Assembly: GCA_003008705.1 (NCBI GenBank)
Contig: PDUO01000016.1
Coordinates: forward strand, 869,975 to 933,974
Source of the DNA: Pezicula radicicola
Lineage: Eukaryota; Ascomycota; Leotiomycetes; Helotiales; Dermateaceae
Reading direction: 5' to 3'
Length of the DNA: 64,000 nucleotides
Under the pieces are notes generated by a model, which was not told the DNA's origin, made no database searches, and was given only the letters and a program-made list of their open reading frames with translations. Shown one piece after another: positions 44,701-59,159 of the stretch. Position 1 is the first letter of the stretch; every line of letters begins with the position of its first letter. The position numbers and the translations under genes were made by a program.

Positions 44701-45862
44701 ACCGTTATTCATGGGGCCTGGCAGACCTCCGAGTTACCATAGTGTAACAAGTTCTGGATCTGGACCTCCACTATCGCACTCTGCTTTTTATTGTATGGAT
44801 CATTATCAAACTCCTTCATCGCCTCCCCCCACCCCATATGGCACCTCACGCCCACCGGCTACATACACAGTGGCAGCACCACAGCCACAACAATCTGGAC
44901 GATCTTTAGCTGACAGATTCGCTCCGATCAACCGTTCTTCGTCACTAAGCGATTTACAAGCCGCTTCTATGAGGCAGAAAGCCATGTATGACGACAGCGT
45001 CCATAAACCGGCATCTGTTTCCCAGGCGATTCCAAGACGACCTCGAGAACAAGAGCGCGAAATACACAAATCATACATAAATCGAATCGATGCTAACGAT
45101 TCTGGTGACTCCACTCGACCACGTCCTGAGGCAATACGACGTTATAGCAACACGCGGCAGCAATACCGTGACGAACCTCCAGGAAGAATATTCACTGGGA
45201 ATAATATTGAGTTCATGCCGCCCTCTCCTGCTCAGCCTATAGTTCAACAAGCAGTTGCCCACTACTACGGTCCACTATCACATCTCGGGACAACCCAACA
45301 ATACTATGAAGGCCCTCCACACCAGTCATCTGATGGGGATGACCACGAGAGGGTACCGCCGCGTCCCCAAACAATTCCTCGCAGTGCCATCGACTATACT
45401 CAGAGGATGCCACCACCTCCCAAGCCTATGCCACGCGATTTGGTGGAGTATCCCAGCAGAATGCCGCCGCCCCGTAAACCTATGCTACATAGTGTCACGG
45501 AGGATCCCGATGTTGAAGCGTACCCTCGAGCCCCATCGCCTCCCGGAGCAGTTGAGGTAACAATAGAATATAGCGGCACACAGATCTATCACGGCGGGCC
45601 TTCAAGCTATAGACCAGCACAAAAAACTTTGCCTGAGCTACATTCCACTGGAGAAGCATTGTTATTAAGCGAGCTCGAATCTAGACGGCTGCAACGCCGT
45701 CATGTGGGATCTAGCAAATCGAGCCAGAGCTCAGGTTCGCGTACATCTGGCTCGGTATGGTCGGCTTCTAGCCGGACGACAGCATATTCGCGTGACGACA
45801 TCATAATTGAGCCTGCAAAAACCAACAAGAAAAAGTCGCATGCGACGTTGAGAGATGGGTGA
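41732..45862 (+). CDS. Large protein with chymotrypsin-like domain carrying Cys in place of Ser
   Basis: One long open frame of 1376 residues. Residues 40-150 form an N-terminal conserved-looking block (WTMYMIGRTKETAEPMIMFC). Residues 190-465 have the order of a trypsin-fold peptidase: YLYLTVSHVFAD (His212), an acidic Ser-rich insert of about 110 residues, KDLDYALVEI (Asp335), and DGDCGSWVVD (Cys424 at the nucleophile position), then GHVVSGSPETGVAYIVPAYQ. GDCGS instead of GDSGG would make it a cysteine peptidase like viral 3C enzymes, or a dead fold. The remaining 900 residues are Ser/Pro/Arg-rich and apparently disordered, with several proline-rich PPPPKPMP units near 1225-1250. The true start may lie in a short upstream exon: a CTAACCCACAG branch-acceptor signal sits at 41793..41803 inside the first 25 codons. 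Confidence 0.75.
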   Translation: MIRSSTSSWSKRLKRNKCRWPNPQDSIGIWYRKMGMDSSCWEAVGTARQTFDRIAEEIKVHLEKHSDPVPETVTWTMYMIGRTKETAEPMIMFCCKESSCRKRVRKTFEESGILDKYPGVRVGDCSRPPDFDRLVQLAGDTFVSSETIHGLSLGEIEKAQARRGSVLREPSALACGSRIFLSKAGNSPALRRATAGGIIRLGDRYLYLTVSHVFADLLDPSPASATEDFDSDFEFDIGEETDSAQDEAELIETTSRGSLSPELANYASSDDIATSVSVLSDLSRNPSRVSNSGSCEQFPAEENDTMESPQSSETDHSIPSLEHVGKLFMESKDLDYALVEINNPELQTFNRIILDDALPVQILCPEGIVYSLPSNVNVIAATGSAGVLRGIVSATPSFVMLPGATLQHELWTVRLDGTLADGDCGSWVVDAASGDLLGHVVSGSPETGVAYIVPAYQIFQDVRGRSGMEPKLARRAILGRDDVSMDGGSPDFSNGVEGPQTTGREDKVSTVYANTDEPFKDGLDAESCHLGDGLLTLLGDPLLLKTPMRSACDSDGMSHPKGRSLLLNKHPESVPSLPTSNSSLPRSSSSTESPQLENVHGSVQNFGIMQEEKTSNLQPTAGKKKKKHLSASSLLSNNSNQVTAPLPEAPTKSGGPSLQLALRKMTATVSPSRPPRDDVLYTGPGYSVAPLPFASGLYQNVSLPYLSSPISSEPSAIRPEPENLGPRAVQALNKGSQRPSQLAHRIPKRGRANTQNDTYHFKPKKHSGNKPGRDNVQRPPKQNSLGAENKAVIQTGSQATLRNSALDDTRPLYRADLVPRNTMPLNSPTQDSRREISENCIEDRKPHIHNSKIQSRDKNENKKESLTHGQDNKESISSLTADALRRQQHRLTHHVKLSRKRATQGLSSISERSSTISVNSRSLPAKIEPIKPRATSSEISSSSNSSRSQLARPRSSYENMRRGDKSNAGAQSPLESAPVMVPSHPYPLQSPLFMGPGRPPSYHSVTSSGSGPPLSHSAFYCMDHYQTPSSPPPTPYGTSRPPATYTVAAPQPQQSGRSLADRFAPINRSSSLSDLQAASMRQKAMYDDSVHKPASVSQAIPRRPREQEREIHKSYINRIDANDSGDSTRPRPEAIRRYSNTRQQYRDEPPGRIFTGNNIEFMPPSPAQPIVQQAVAHYYGPLSHLGTTQQYYEGPPHQSSDGDDHERVPPRPQTIPRSAIDYTQRMPPPPKPMPRDLVEYPSRMPPPRKPMLHSVTEDPDVEAYPRAPSPPGAVEVTIEYSGTQIYHGGPSSYRPAQKTLPELHSTGEALLLSELESRRLQRRHVGSSKSSQSSGSRTSGSVWSASSRTTAYSRDDIIIEPAKTNKKKSHATLRDG

Positions 45863-47193
45863 ATAGCTGGTACATCTTGAAGATTGGGAGTTTTTTTCAG
45901 TTTAAGCTTTTTAGCATTTAAGAATCTCTACCTCGTCACTATCATCTAAGTATAGCAAGAAAAATATATACCTGTATAAGCATATTTCTGAAGTGTAAAC
46001 TATCTATTGAATGAGCATACCATGGTACGGTCTATATAAAACCCCTCTTCTCGGGGGTGTATCGAAGGCCAAGTCTCATTACTCCTTGAGTAGCTGCAAC
46101 ACTCTATATAGATATCATTGCTCACTCTTCCTCTTGAGAAACTCTCTCAGTCATGGGCTGTGTAGCTCTAATGCCCTTTTTCAATTTGACCATCACAGTC
46201 TCTTTATATTTATACATCACAAAAAGTGTATATTTACATAGGAAGCTGAGACAATTCAAGATTGAACTAACTTGATGCGTATTTGAATTAGCAAAAAAAA
46301 CTGCTCTGTAAGCAATGGGAAATGAGTACTGAAATACTGAGGCTCGGATAATTGCATTTAGTGCTGAACCTGATGCAAAGCATATGCTCTTGTATTAGTT
46401 TAGTATTTGAACCAGGACAGAAAGAATTAAACTGACTCCTGGCATTTATCTAGGGTAATGTATAGAAATTATTGACAGTATTTTTTAAACTTTACTTCGT
46501 ATAGATAGATATAGATAAAATGTTAGGGGAGCTGGAGAACTTCCTTCGTATCTCCTGTCCTTTTTCCCCCGTACTCGCTAGAATATATATATTTGCGCAA
46601 GTACCATTTAATGATCTGTGCTCTAACTCTGACGTGAGGTCGGAAAGCCAACCGCAGCCCTGCTCGCCACGTTTCTGCAGTCTTAGGCAACTTTTCCGAC
46701 GCTTCAAACTCTATCGAGACTACGCTCATGGCGGTGACTCAACATCATTGAGAAGCCAACGTCACAAGCCAAATTCAGCATTTGAATCCGATTCATCAGC
46801 TGCGTCTGGGGTGGCACTCGAAGTCTCGAACACACCGTTGTGTCTCCGCATCAGCTCTTTTCAACTTTTTTTTTATTTGACCAATCTCCACGCTATTGCG
46901 GATAAGACCTCTCCGCATACCTACTAGCTAGGTATGCTATATCCTTCAGCAAGTCTAGTTGGCAAGTTGGGTGGGATGAATAATACCATGGACCCTGCAT
47001 GAGAGCCGGCATAAGGCCGATTGACCTTTTTTGTCGTTTTATGGGTAGCAGCTCTTCACATTTATAATGTTCCATCTTCACTACTGTCTTTCCTTTCATT
47101 CTCTTTGCTCTCATATCTCCTCCTTTGGTGTCAAGGCCACCAGAAACCCCTAGAACACTATTGGATTTGGAGTACAGATTATTACTGCCCGGC
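45863..47193. other. AT-rich intergenic region, no gene supported
   Basis: 1.3 kb. A 135-codon frame at 46520..46927 begins with ATG but shows no domain and lies in the promoter of the next gene; not accepted. Purine/TA runs near 46500-46515. Confidence 0.45.
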
Positions 47194-48778
47194 ATGAACA
47201 CCCAGGCTTTTGGGTCTCTCATCAGCGTGGAGGGGTCCGCAAGCAACCTCGCGCACCGACTGCCAGAACCTCCACAGAGAGCTCTGCCAAAGACCTACCA
47301 CTCCGTGCCTCAGGAGCCTCTCCCTCACACGCCAGACATTGAACTCGACAGTATTCAATGGGGCGCAAGACTTAATGGACCTTCAGCATCAGGAAACGCC
47401 ACGCCTTCTGGTACTGGAACTCAAACTCCTAGAGATTTGGAGATGAGCAGACCTGCTACTCCACTTGCAGAGGATGATGGAGTCAATGCCATGCAGAGCA
47501 TTTTCAACCCGCCGATGAACAAGTTCAGGATGTTGACAGTATGTCTCCTGAACTTTACAGGTGGTCTGTCCGATAGTGCTCCAGGAGCACTAATTCCATA
47601 TATTGAAAAGTAGGAGCTCCTCTTCGTTATCATGCCTATTGCTTTTACTAATATTTGCTTTAAGACACTATAGCTTTGGCTATGCGATTGTCTCCCTTAT
47701 CTTCGTTACGAACGCCGTCGGATTTATCTCTGCAGCTTTCATCGTCGATCCTCTACGGGCGCGTTTTGGGCGAGGAAAGACTTTGGCAATTGCTCAAGCT
47801 CTCATAGCCTGTGGATATATACCTATAGTTTGCCAACCACCGTTCCCCGTGGTTGTTACGTCGTTCTTTTTCTTGGGTTTCGGTATGGCCATAAATCTCA
47901 GTCTGGGCAACGTGTTTGCAGCAAATCTCCGCAATGGAACAGCAATGTTGGGAGCAATGCATGGATCGTATGGGATGGGAGGCACTTTAGGTCCCTTGAT
48001 TGCCACGGCTATGGTAGCAACTGGTAACCTTTCATGGAGTCGTTTTTATCTCCTTCCCTTGGGCATGACAGCTTTTAACACGCTTTTTGCGGCGTGGTCA
48101 TTCTGGCATTACGAGAAAGAGTCCGGTCACACACTTTTGGACGAAGCAGAACGAATCGCATCTCGTTCGGAAAACAACAAACCTAGTACTCACATAAGAG
48201 AAATGGCTAAGTCATTGAAGTCGAAGACTGTCATCCTCGGTGCCCTATTCATCTTCGCGTACCAAGGAGCTGAGGTGTCAATTTCTGGCTGGGTGATATC
48301 TTTCCTCATCGCAACTCGCCATGGCGATCCCTCAAGAGTAGGATATGTTACGTCAGGTTTTTGGGCTGGGATCACCCTGGGACGCTTTCTACTCTCTCAC
48401 CCAGCACACAAAATTGGAGAAAAACGTTTTGTTTACGGCATGATCTTTGGAGCCGCCGTCTTCGAATTGCTAGTGTGGTTTGTACCGAACGTTGTTGGAG
48501 ATGCCGTAGCTCTTGCAATTGTCGGTCTTTTGTTGGGCCCTATCTATCCTTGTGCCGCTCATGTCTTCTCGAGGCTGATCTCTCGAAAGGACCAGGTTAG
48601 CAGCTTGGGTATAATCAGTGCTTTTGGAAGTTCGGGTGGTGCTGTGGCCCCTTTTACCACAGGTATTTTGGCACAAGCAGCTGGGACATTTGTAATGCAT
48701 CCAATTGCTGTAGGCTTATTTGCTATTATGACGGCGTGCTGGTTTGGTTTGCCAACTCTCAGGAAGAGAACTGATTAA
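47194..48778 (+). CDS. MFS transporter, Bsc6-like
   Basis: Two exons, 47194..47609 and 47665..48778, give 509 residues; GTAGGA donor, ACTAAT branch, TTAAG acceptor. A 110-residue cytosolic N terminus rich in Pro and Thr precedes the first membrane segment (FRMLTVCLLNFTGGLSDSAPG). Then YIEKHYSFGYAIVSLIFVTN, RARFGRGKTLAIAQAL (MFS loop 2-3), MLGAMHGSYGMGGTLGPLIA, YQGAEVSISGWVISF and GLLLGPIYPCAAHVFSRL follow, twelve segments in all with a central loop. The GAMHGxYGxG..GP block is characteristic of the group including yeast Bsc6 and sugar/fucose-permease-like MFS proteins. The substrate is unknown. The earlier in-frame extension starts with TTG and is not used. Confidence 0.87.
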
Positions 48779-49610
48779 GTGGTTCGCAGACGGGGAAATC
48801 CCAGTAAGGAGCACAATGTGGCTGGAATGAAAAAGTGTGATTTTGGACCATCTTGGGTCTCTCATTTCGGTTGGATTGGGGTAACGAAGCATTTGCGTTT
48901 TAGCGGTGGTGCTATGGCGTTCTTTTATATCACTCTCGCTTTCTGGGAACGTTGGGACATGGCTGATGGCGTTTGAGGAACGTGAGGATGTAGACGTTAG
49001 GACATGGGCAAAACTATTGTTTTCAGTCTCGTTTAGAGGCGATAATAAGGTAGATGTAATAATGTAAGTGTTTTGCATCTGGCATGTGAAAGCTCCCTCC
49101 AGGTTCTCGGACCCGGCTTTGACTTAGTCTGAGTTACTCCAGGACGGTAGTAAGTAACTAAGGTAGCTAGCTCCATGGCGCTCAGCGCACCCCTTTCCCA
49201 TCACGGCCCCTTCCGAAATGTTTCATGCGGGAGGCAAAATGTGTCTCTTTCATTTCGCCTTCTATTTATTTTCTGTCCATAGTCACTCCGTCCCTGATTC
49301 CCACTGCTCTTGCCTTCAATTGCTTCAAGCACTCCAACACTCAAGCTGCACCCCATAATTCTCTTCGGTCCCCGGACTTCTGAGGCCGACGGTAAGCGAG
49401 CCGTGGAGAACCCGAGAGGGACCGAGGCTGACAACTATGATAGGCACTTTTGTACTGTACTTTCTTAGCTACAGCTCCTACCCCTTCTCACGTCACGAGA
49501 ACGAAGATCAAGCTTCTACCTAGTGCATTTCCATATACACAAGCACTCACGAGTCATTCCTCAATCTATCCTGCGTCTACCTCATCTCTCGTCCTCGTTC
49601 AATTTCCATT
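48779..49610. other. Intergenic, no gene seen
   Basis: About 830 bp between two plus-strand genes; the right part is the C-rich promoter/5' UTR of the acyl-CoA dehydrogenase gene. No coding frame. Confidence 0.45.
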
Positions 49611-51082
49611 ATGGCCTCCCTCGTGAAAGCATTGCGGCCTGCCGCCCGGACGCTATCATCAACAGCACGCCCAAGTATCAGAACTGCAAGACCAAGCAGA
49701 ATCTACCAACAGTAAGCTTAAGACTTATGGAGGAGAAGGTCAATTGCTGATTGAAAAACAGTGCAAGACCATTATCGGTCACCGCAGGAAAGCGCAACGA
49801 AACTATTGATATCACCGACATCCCCCCAACGCCCATAACTCACTACTCAGAAGTCGAAACCATGATGGCAGATTCCGTCTCTAAATTCGCCAACGAGGTC
49901 ATAGCCCCAAAGGTTCGGGAGATGGACGAGAAAGAGACAATGGATCCAGCGCTTGTTGAGCAGCTCTTCGAGAACGGGCTGATGGGTGTTGAGATTCCCG
50001 AGGAATATGGTGGTGCCGGCATGAACTTCACAGCTGCTATTGTGGGGATCGAGGAGTTAGCTAGGGTTGATCCGAGTGTTAGTGTTATGGTCGACGTGCA
50101 CAATACGCTGGTTAATACTGCCATCTTGAATTATGCGAGTGCGGAGTTGAAGAAGAAGTGGCTCCCGAAACTGGCTACAGATACTGTTGGTTAGTTTTGA
50201 TCTTCAGGAGTAAGAGGCTGAATGCTGATAAAATCAGGATCTTTCTGTTTGTCGGAGCCCATCTCAGGCTCTGACGCCTTTGCCCTCGCCACTAAAGCCA
50301 CCAAGACCTCATCCGGCTACACAATCTCTGGAAGCAAGATGTGGATCACAAACTCAATGGAAGCCGGTTTCTTCATTGTATTCGCAAACTTAGACCATAG
50401 CAAGGGTTATAAAGGGATCTCGGCCTTCATTGTCGAAAAGGGCATGAAGGGTTTCTCGATCGCGAAGAAGGAGAAGAAGCTAGGTATCAAGGCTAGCAGC
50501 ACTTGTGTGCTTAATTTTGACGATGTTGAAATTCCATCTAGCAACCTGCTAGGCGAGGAGGGACAGGGCTATAAATATGCTATCTCCCTGCTGAATGAGG
50601 GACGTATTGGAATTGCCGCTCAGATGACTGGACTTGCCCTTGGAGCCTTCGAAAACGCAGCAAAGTAAGCATGATCACAAATGAGACTAGAGGTAACTGC
50701 TAACATTATAAACTATAGGTATGTATGGGAAAGAAAGCAATTCGGCCAATTCATCGGCGATTTCCAAGGCATGCAGCATCAAATTGCGCAATCATATACA
50801 GAGATCGCAGCTGCGAGAGCCCTCGTCTTTAACGCCTCTAGAAAGAAGGAGGCTGGTGAGGATTTCGTCAAAGATGCTGCCATGGCGAAGCTTTATGCTT
50901 CCCAGGTTGCTCAGCGAGTTAGTGGACTTGCTATTGAGTGGATGGGTGGTATGGGGTTTGTTAGGGAAGGGATTGCGGAGAAGATGTGGAGAGATAGCAA
51001 GATTGGTGCCATCTATGAGGGCACGAGTAATATTCAGTTGACGACTATTGCTAAGCTGTTGAAGGCTGAGTATAAGTCGTAA
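49611..51082 (+). CDS. Short/branched-chain acyl-CoA dehydrogenase, mitochondrial
   Basis: Four exons, 49611..49711, 49762..50189, 50238..50664 and 50719..51082, give 439 residues. The N terminus MASLVKALRPAARTLSSTAR is a mitochondrial presequence. Conserved blocks follow in order: LFENGLMGVEIPEEYGGAGM, SVSVMVDVHNTLVNTAI, GSFCLSEPISGSDAFALATKA (substrate/FAD site), KMWITNSMEAGFFIVFANLD, KLGIKASSTCVLNFDDVEIP, ERKQFGQFIGDFQGMQHQIA, EWMGGMGFVREG and IYEGTSNIQL, where the Glu is the catalytic base. The pattern fits the branched-chain (ACADSB-like) group that oxidises 2-methyl-branched acyl-CoA from isoleucine. The exact chain preference cannot be told from motifs. All intron joins keep these blocks intact. 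Confidence 0.93.
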
Positions 51083-52190
51083 GGGGAAGGAAGGAAAAGT
51101 GTATTCATTACAATAGAAAGTTTTTTCTAAACAGGTATATTAACTTGCATCAGAAGAGCACCAGTACTTCTCAGTGACTTTACGTCTAAAGGTAGACATT
51201 AACTTGTCTGTGAGATACAAGATGTAAGTCTTGGGTTTCTAGCCATTGAATTGATTGATTTTGTTTAATTGTCGAAGTAGTTCATCAACCAGAACGCTGA
51301 GACTCACTCACAGTATAATCGTTATTCCGATGATCTCGATGCTCTGCATAACTCGTGCAAATGGTCTTAAATAAAAGTACATTGGTACAGTACGGAGCAC
51401 TCGATACCGCATTTACTCAATGACGATATATCAGGGAATGCACAATGCACAGACTGCCGGAACAAGCCAAGCACCAGGGTGAGTAGTCGTCAACTGAACC
51501 CTCGCATCTTTTTTTGGCGGAGAGAAACGAGCTCCGCCAAAACAACCCCTCACTGCTCCCCAAGCTTCTCTACCTAATTCTCCGTACCTACCTTCACATT
51601 CACAGCGTGCGCCCCCATTGCTCTGTGAATACGATACAACGTTGTAGTCGGTGCCCCCGAATACTCTTTCTGCGCCATCCTCATCATCATCAGCAGCAAA
51701 AGTCCTGCACGGTAGTTGTTGCTTCCACCCCGCTTTGCCTTTTTTCTTTGCCTTTCTCTTACCAACACAGCCACCAAGCTAGAGCTCACTCTGGGCTCAG
51801 CTGCTGTGGTCGTAACAAAAGCACCAAACCGAAACTCACGTGTGCCCAAGAAACGACCCGCCAACCAACTCTATCATTATCTTACCCTACGCGCAAAATA
51901 AAATATCGTCTCGAAACACAAGACGACTGATCCTCATACCCAGAGACGCAATCACTGCATCGCATTGCTCGCACCCTAATCCTTGCGTGGTTGACTCTCA
52001 TGCTCTATCGCCATCTCTCGCACCTGCCAAGATCTTCGTCAATATCCTCTCAGGTGCCGATAACCTAACCCCACCTCGAACCTCCCAAAACACGAAAGGA
52101 TCCCGCTCTCCCTCTGTTGCCCCCGAATTCCCACAACAACAAACCTCCCACAACATCGCGGCGTGTTGAGACGCGTCGCAAACCGCAATC
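51083..52190. other. Intergenic with long 5' flank of PKC gene
   Basis: 1.1 kb without a supported gene. The last 500 bp are rich in C and A with pyrimidine runs and several short upstream open frames, as expected for a long 5' UTR of a signalling kinase gene. Confidence 0.45.
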
Positions 52191-55991
<3,801 letters not shown>

Positions 55992-56758
55992 GCTCAGCGA
56001 TGATAATTATGATGATCTGAAACGCCGCGGCTCTGTTCTTCGGGCTAGCCAACTATCAGTAGCTACAGGCCTCACGGTCTATATGGTTGCTTAGCCGATT
56101 CTTAAGAGGTGCGATTGATGGTGTTGGTAACAGAGATGGGTGGATGAATAAACACTTGGGAAGCAAAGATGAAGAAGATAAATGACTTTACGGACAGACA
56201 CAGAGAAAATTCTATGATTCCCATTCACATTCTAGACGATGGACGCTCAGCATACGGGGTGGGCGCCTGAGTTCTTGTAGCAAGCGACCTGTAGCCTCTT
56301 TTTAATAAACCGACTTCTTCCTTCACAACGTTGCTCCTTGGACTAACTCCATATAACACCATAACACCGCTATTAAATTGCATCAATATGCTTTAGCGCA
56401 TTTTCACTTTGCCTATCTGGAATAGGCTGGCGCTCTTTTAGGAAAAGCGACACTAACGTCTAGGCTTAAGCTGGGTGATTGACCTGACTCAATTCGAACG
56501 ACACGGTCGGGTAACCACTAAGACTCTTCGAAAGAATTTATTTATGTTCCTTGCATGCTGTAGCTAAAGGAGCTTCGTAGAAATTTGAAGTCTTCTGGTA
56601 TAATAACAACATGCAGCACATGAATCTTCATCGTCTTCATGTATCATCAGCGTCATCGCATCAACCAGGTTGACTTTTGAAATCCCAACAACCATCAACC
56701 AACAACTCCTCCCTCCATTGCCCCAATCGTTCATCTCTCATTAACTCAGCACTAAACT
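55992..56758. other. Convergent intergenic region
   Basis: About 770 bp between the stops of PKC1 and the prolyl-tRNA synthetase gene; must hold both 3' UTRs. No gene seen. Confidence 0.45.
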
Positions 56759-58485
56759 CTAGTAACTTCGTCCAAACATACACCAACTCTCCGCTAGAGC
56801 GCCACACTCAGGGTTCAAACATTTAGTCTCGCCCTTAACGATGCCCTCCGGTTGCTCGAATGGAATACACAGACTCTTCATACCCATGCTTGGTACCTTC
56901 TCGTGACCTGGTCCCAAGTCGATCTCTTCACTCTTCGTCAACTCCTTGATTTTATCCTCGCACTTCTCTGTTAAGCAGTGAGGGATTAGAACAACATTCT
57001 TGGCATCCAATGCAGGGACAACTTCCTCCCACTTGGTGAGGTTTAGGCGGTGAGAACGGAATGAGGCTTCGGCTTTGGTGTAAAGGTCGTTCTGGATCGT
57101 TTCGAGGAGAGCAGGGACAGCGGTGGAGAGCTCGGCGAGTGCAATGGTTCCTTTTTCTCCGGTGTCGCGGCGTGCATAGGATACGACTGATTTGGCGGCG
57201 TCCTTTGGTCCGTACTCGAGCCGAAGGGGGACACCCTTGAGCTCCCAGTCGTTGAACTTCCAGGCTGGGGTATAACCTTCACGGACATCGTAATCAGATC
57301 GTACGCCGGCTTTCTTTAGAGTCGCCTTGATGTCTTGGAGTTGGTCGTAATGCTTGTTTTTGTCTTCGGCAGTGGTACTCTTGTTGATGCCGACGGGAAC
57401 TATGATTGCTTGAATCTTGGCGATACGGGGTGGGAGGACTAAACCTTTGTCATCGCTGTGGATCATGACCATAACACCAATGACACGGGTGGAGAGGCCC
57501 CAAGAGTTTTGCCAGACGTGCAAATGACCAGCCTTTCCACCGTCCTTGGATCCTGCTGGGTCCTCTACAGTGATGTCGAACATCTTACTGAAGTTCTGTC
57601 CCAAACAGTGAGATGTTGCTCCTTGAATTCCCCGTCCATTGGATGGGATATAACCCTCGACAGTTGTGGTGTAGTAACCTCCTGCGAATTTCTCCTTCTC
57701 CGTTTTGCGACCTCGTACAACTGGGACTGCGAGAAGCTGTTCATAGACACCGGCATATAGCTCAAGAATCTGAAGAACCTCCTCTCCTGCAAGCTGTTCC
57801 GTCAAGTGTGCTGTGTGTCCTTCCTGCCACAGGAACTCTCTGTGTCTTAAGAATGGAGTTGTCTGCTTGGCCTCCCATCGTACTACACTATTCCATTGAT
57901 TGAGACGCAGAGGAAGATCTCTGTGCGATCGGATCCATTTCGAGTAGTATGGGTACATGACAGCTTCAGAGGTTGGGCGCACGGCTACTGGAACCTCGAG
58001 GTCCTTGTCTCCACTAAGAATAATTAGTATGTGAAGTTGTCTCGGGGTGATCAAGGGACGTACGCCTTGGTAACCCAAGCAAGCTCAGGTGCGAAACCTT
58101 CAACATGATCCTTCTCCTTCTCCAATGACTTTGAAGACAAGAACATAGGAAAGTTGGCCTCCTCGACATCCATAAGCTCAATGCGCTCTTGGAACCAAGA
58201 TCTGATCGTGTTCCAAATGTACATGGTCGAAGGTCGCAAGATAAAGAAACCCGAAATCTCAGTGTAGTATTCAATCATCTCAGCCTTGAGGACAACCTCC
58301 TGGTACCATGCTGAGAAGTTCTCGGCTTTCGAATTGGTGATGCCAATGATATCGTCCGTCTTCTTTCCGCCCACTACAGGGAGGGTTTGTTTTGCAGCTT
58401 TGGCGGCCTTTTCTGCAGCCATCTTGGCTTGCTTCTCGGCCTTCTTGAGCGCACTCTTGGAGGGTTCTTGAGGAGCGTCAGCCAT
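56759..58485 (-). CDS. Prolyl-tRNA synthetase, cytosolic type
   Basis: Two exons, 58485..58064 and 58013..56759, give 558 residues. Start MADAPQEPSK lies in an ACCATGG context; a further ATG 28 codons upstream exists in frame but sits in a less favourable context. After a Lys/Ala-rich N terminus come NFSAWYQEVVLKAEMIEYYT, GFFILRPSTMYIW, PMFLSSKSLEKEKDHVEGFA, VAVRPTSEAVMYPYYSKWI, class II motif 2 TTPFLRHREFLWQEGHTAH, TTTVEGYIPSNGRGIQGATS, QNSWGLSTRVIGVMVMIHSD and an anticodon-binding domain (PPRIAKIQAIIVPVG). It ends with the zinc-site-like CLNPECGALAESWCMFGRSY. It charges tRNA-Pro with proline. The archaeal/eukaryotic-type C terminus ending in Tyr supports a cytosolic enzyme. Confidence 0.95.
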
Positions 58486-59159
58486 GGTTGCAGTCGTGCT
58501 TGCGCGCAAGTTTGTGGAGGAGGAGTGAAGATATGAGGTTTGAATTTTTGACTCACTGTTGTCGCACATTCATTCGAAGTTGAGGGGCGCGAGTCACCCC
58601 TCATTTAGCGCCAAATCGGTTCTAAGCGAGTTTAACCCCTGAGATGCTTGAGATGCGAATCTCGCTCGGCAAACCCTCTTCAATATAGGTACCTACGTAC
58701 CTACTTATAGTTAACATTGTCGTCCTTCATGAATTTCCACACCAAGGGCCTCTTTTCACAGGCAAAGCTATCAATACTTTAAGTGAGGATATATCGTATC
58801 ACCAGGCTGTATCATCCTCTACCAAATTAAACATGGGGCTTCTAAGTTCTCATAACGTTCAGTACTCCCAAGACGGTTAGTTTTAAGCTCTAAATTGCCC
58901 ATCACAGAGAATTAGAAAACAGAATAAAAACAGAGTATAATAGATACCTACTCGGACTCATTATATCATAAGCTCATGGACCTAAAAGTAGACGCCGTGA
59001 ACCAATTCTCTAGATAGGTCACATGATAAGGCTGAAAATGGCCTCCTTAGGCATTAGGCATCAACATAATTTCGAATGGCATCGCGTCGAAGCTTTTCGC
59101 GACGAGCAAGAAAGAATCCGAAGGAAGTTGTTGACAATAGTTGATCCACGCAGAACAAA
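58486..59159. promoter_or_regulatory. Divergent intergenic region between ProRS and TCP-1 alpha
   Basis: 674 bp with no gene. Contains a palindromic AGGTACCTACGTACCT block at about 58686-58701 and a GTAGGTACC-type flank. Promoters of both genes must lie here. Confidence 0.4.

Noticed and set aside
46520..46927. 135-codon frame upstream of the Bsc6-like gene
   Set aside because: It has an ATG but low-complexity, Cys/Ser-rich content and no domain; it probably lies in promoter or 5' UTR sequence.
58486..58569. Longer prolyl-tRNA synthetase starting 28 codons upstream (MCDNSESK)
   Set aside because: The extension is Ser/Thr-rich without a clear targeting signal, and the downstream ATG has a much better context and matches the family start.
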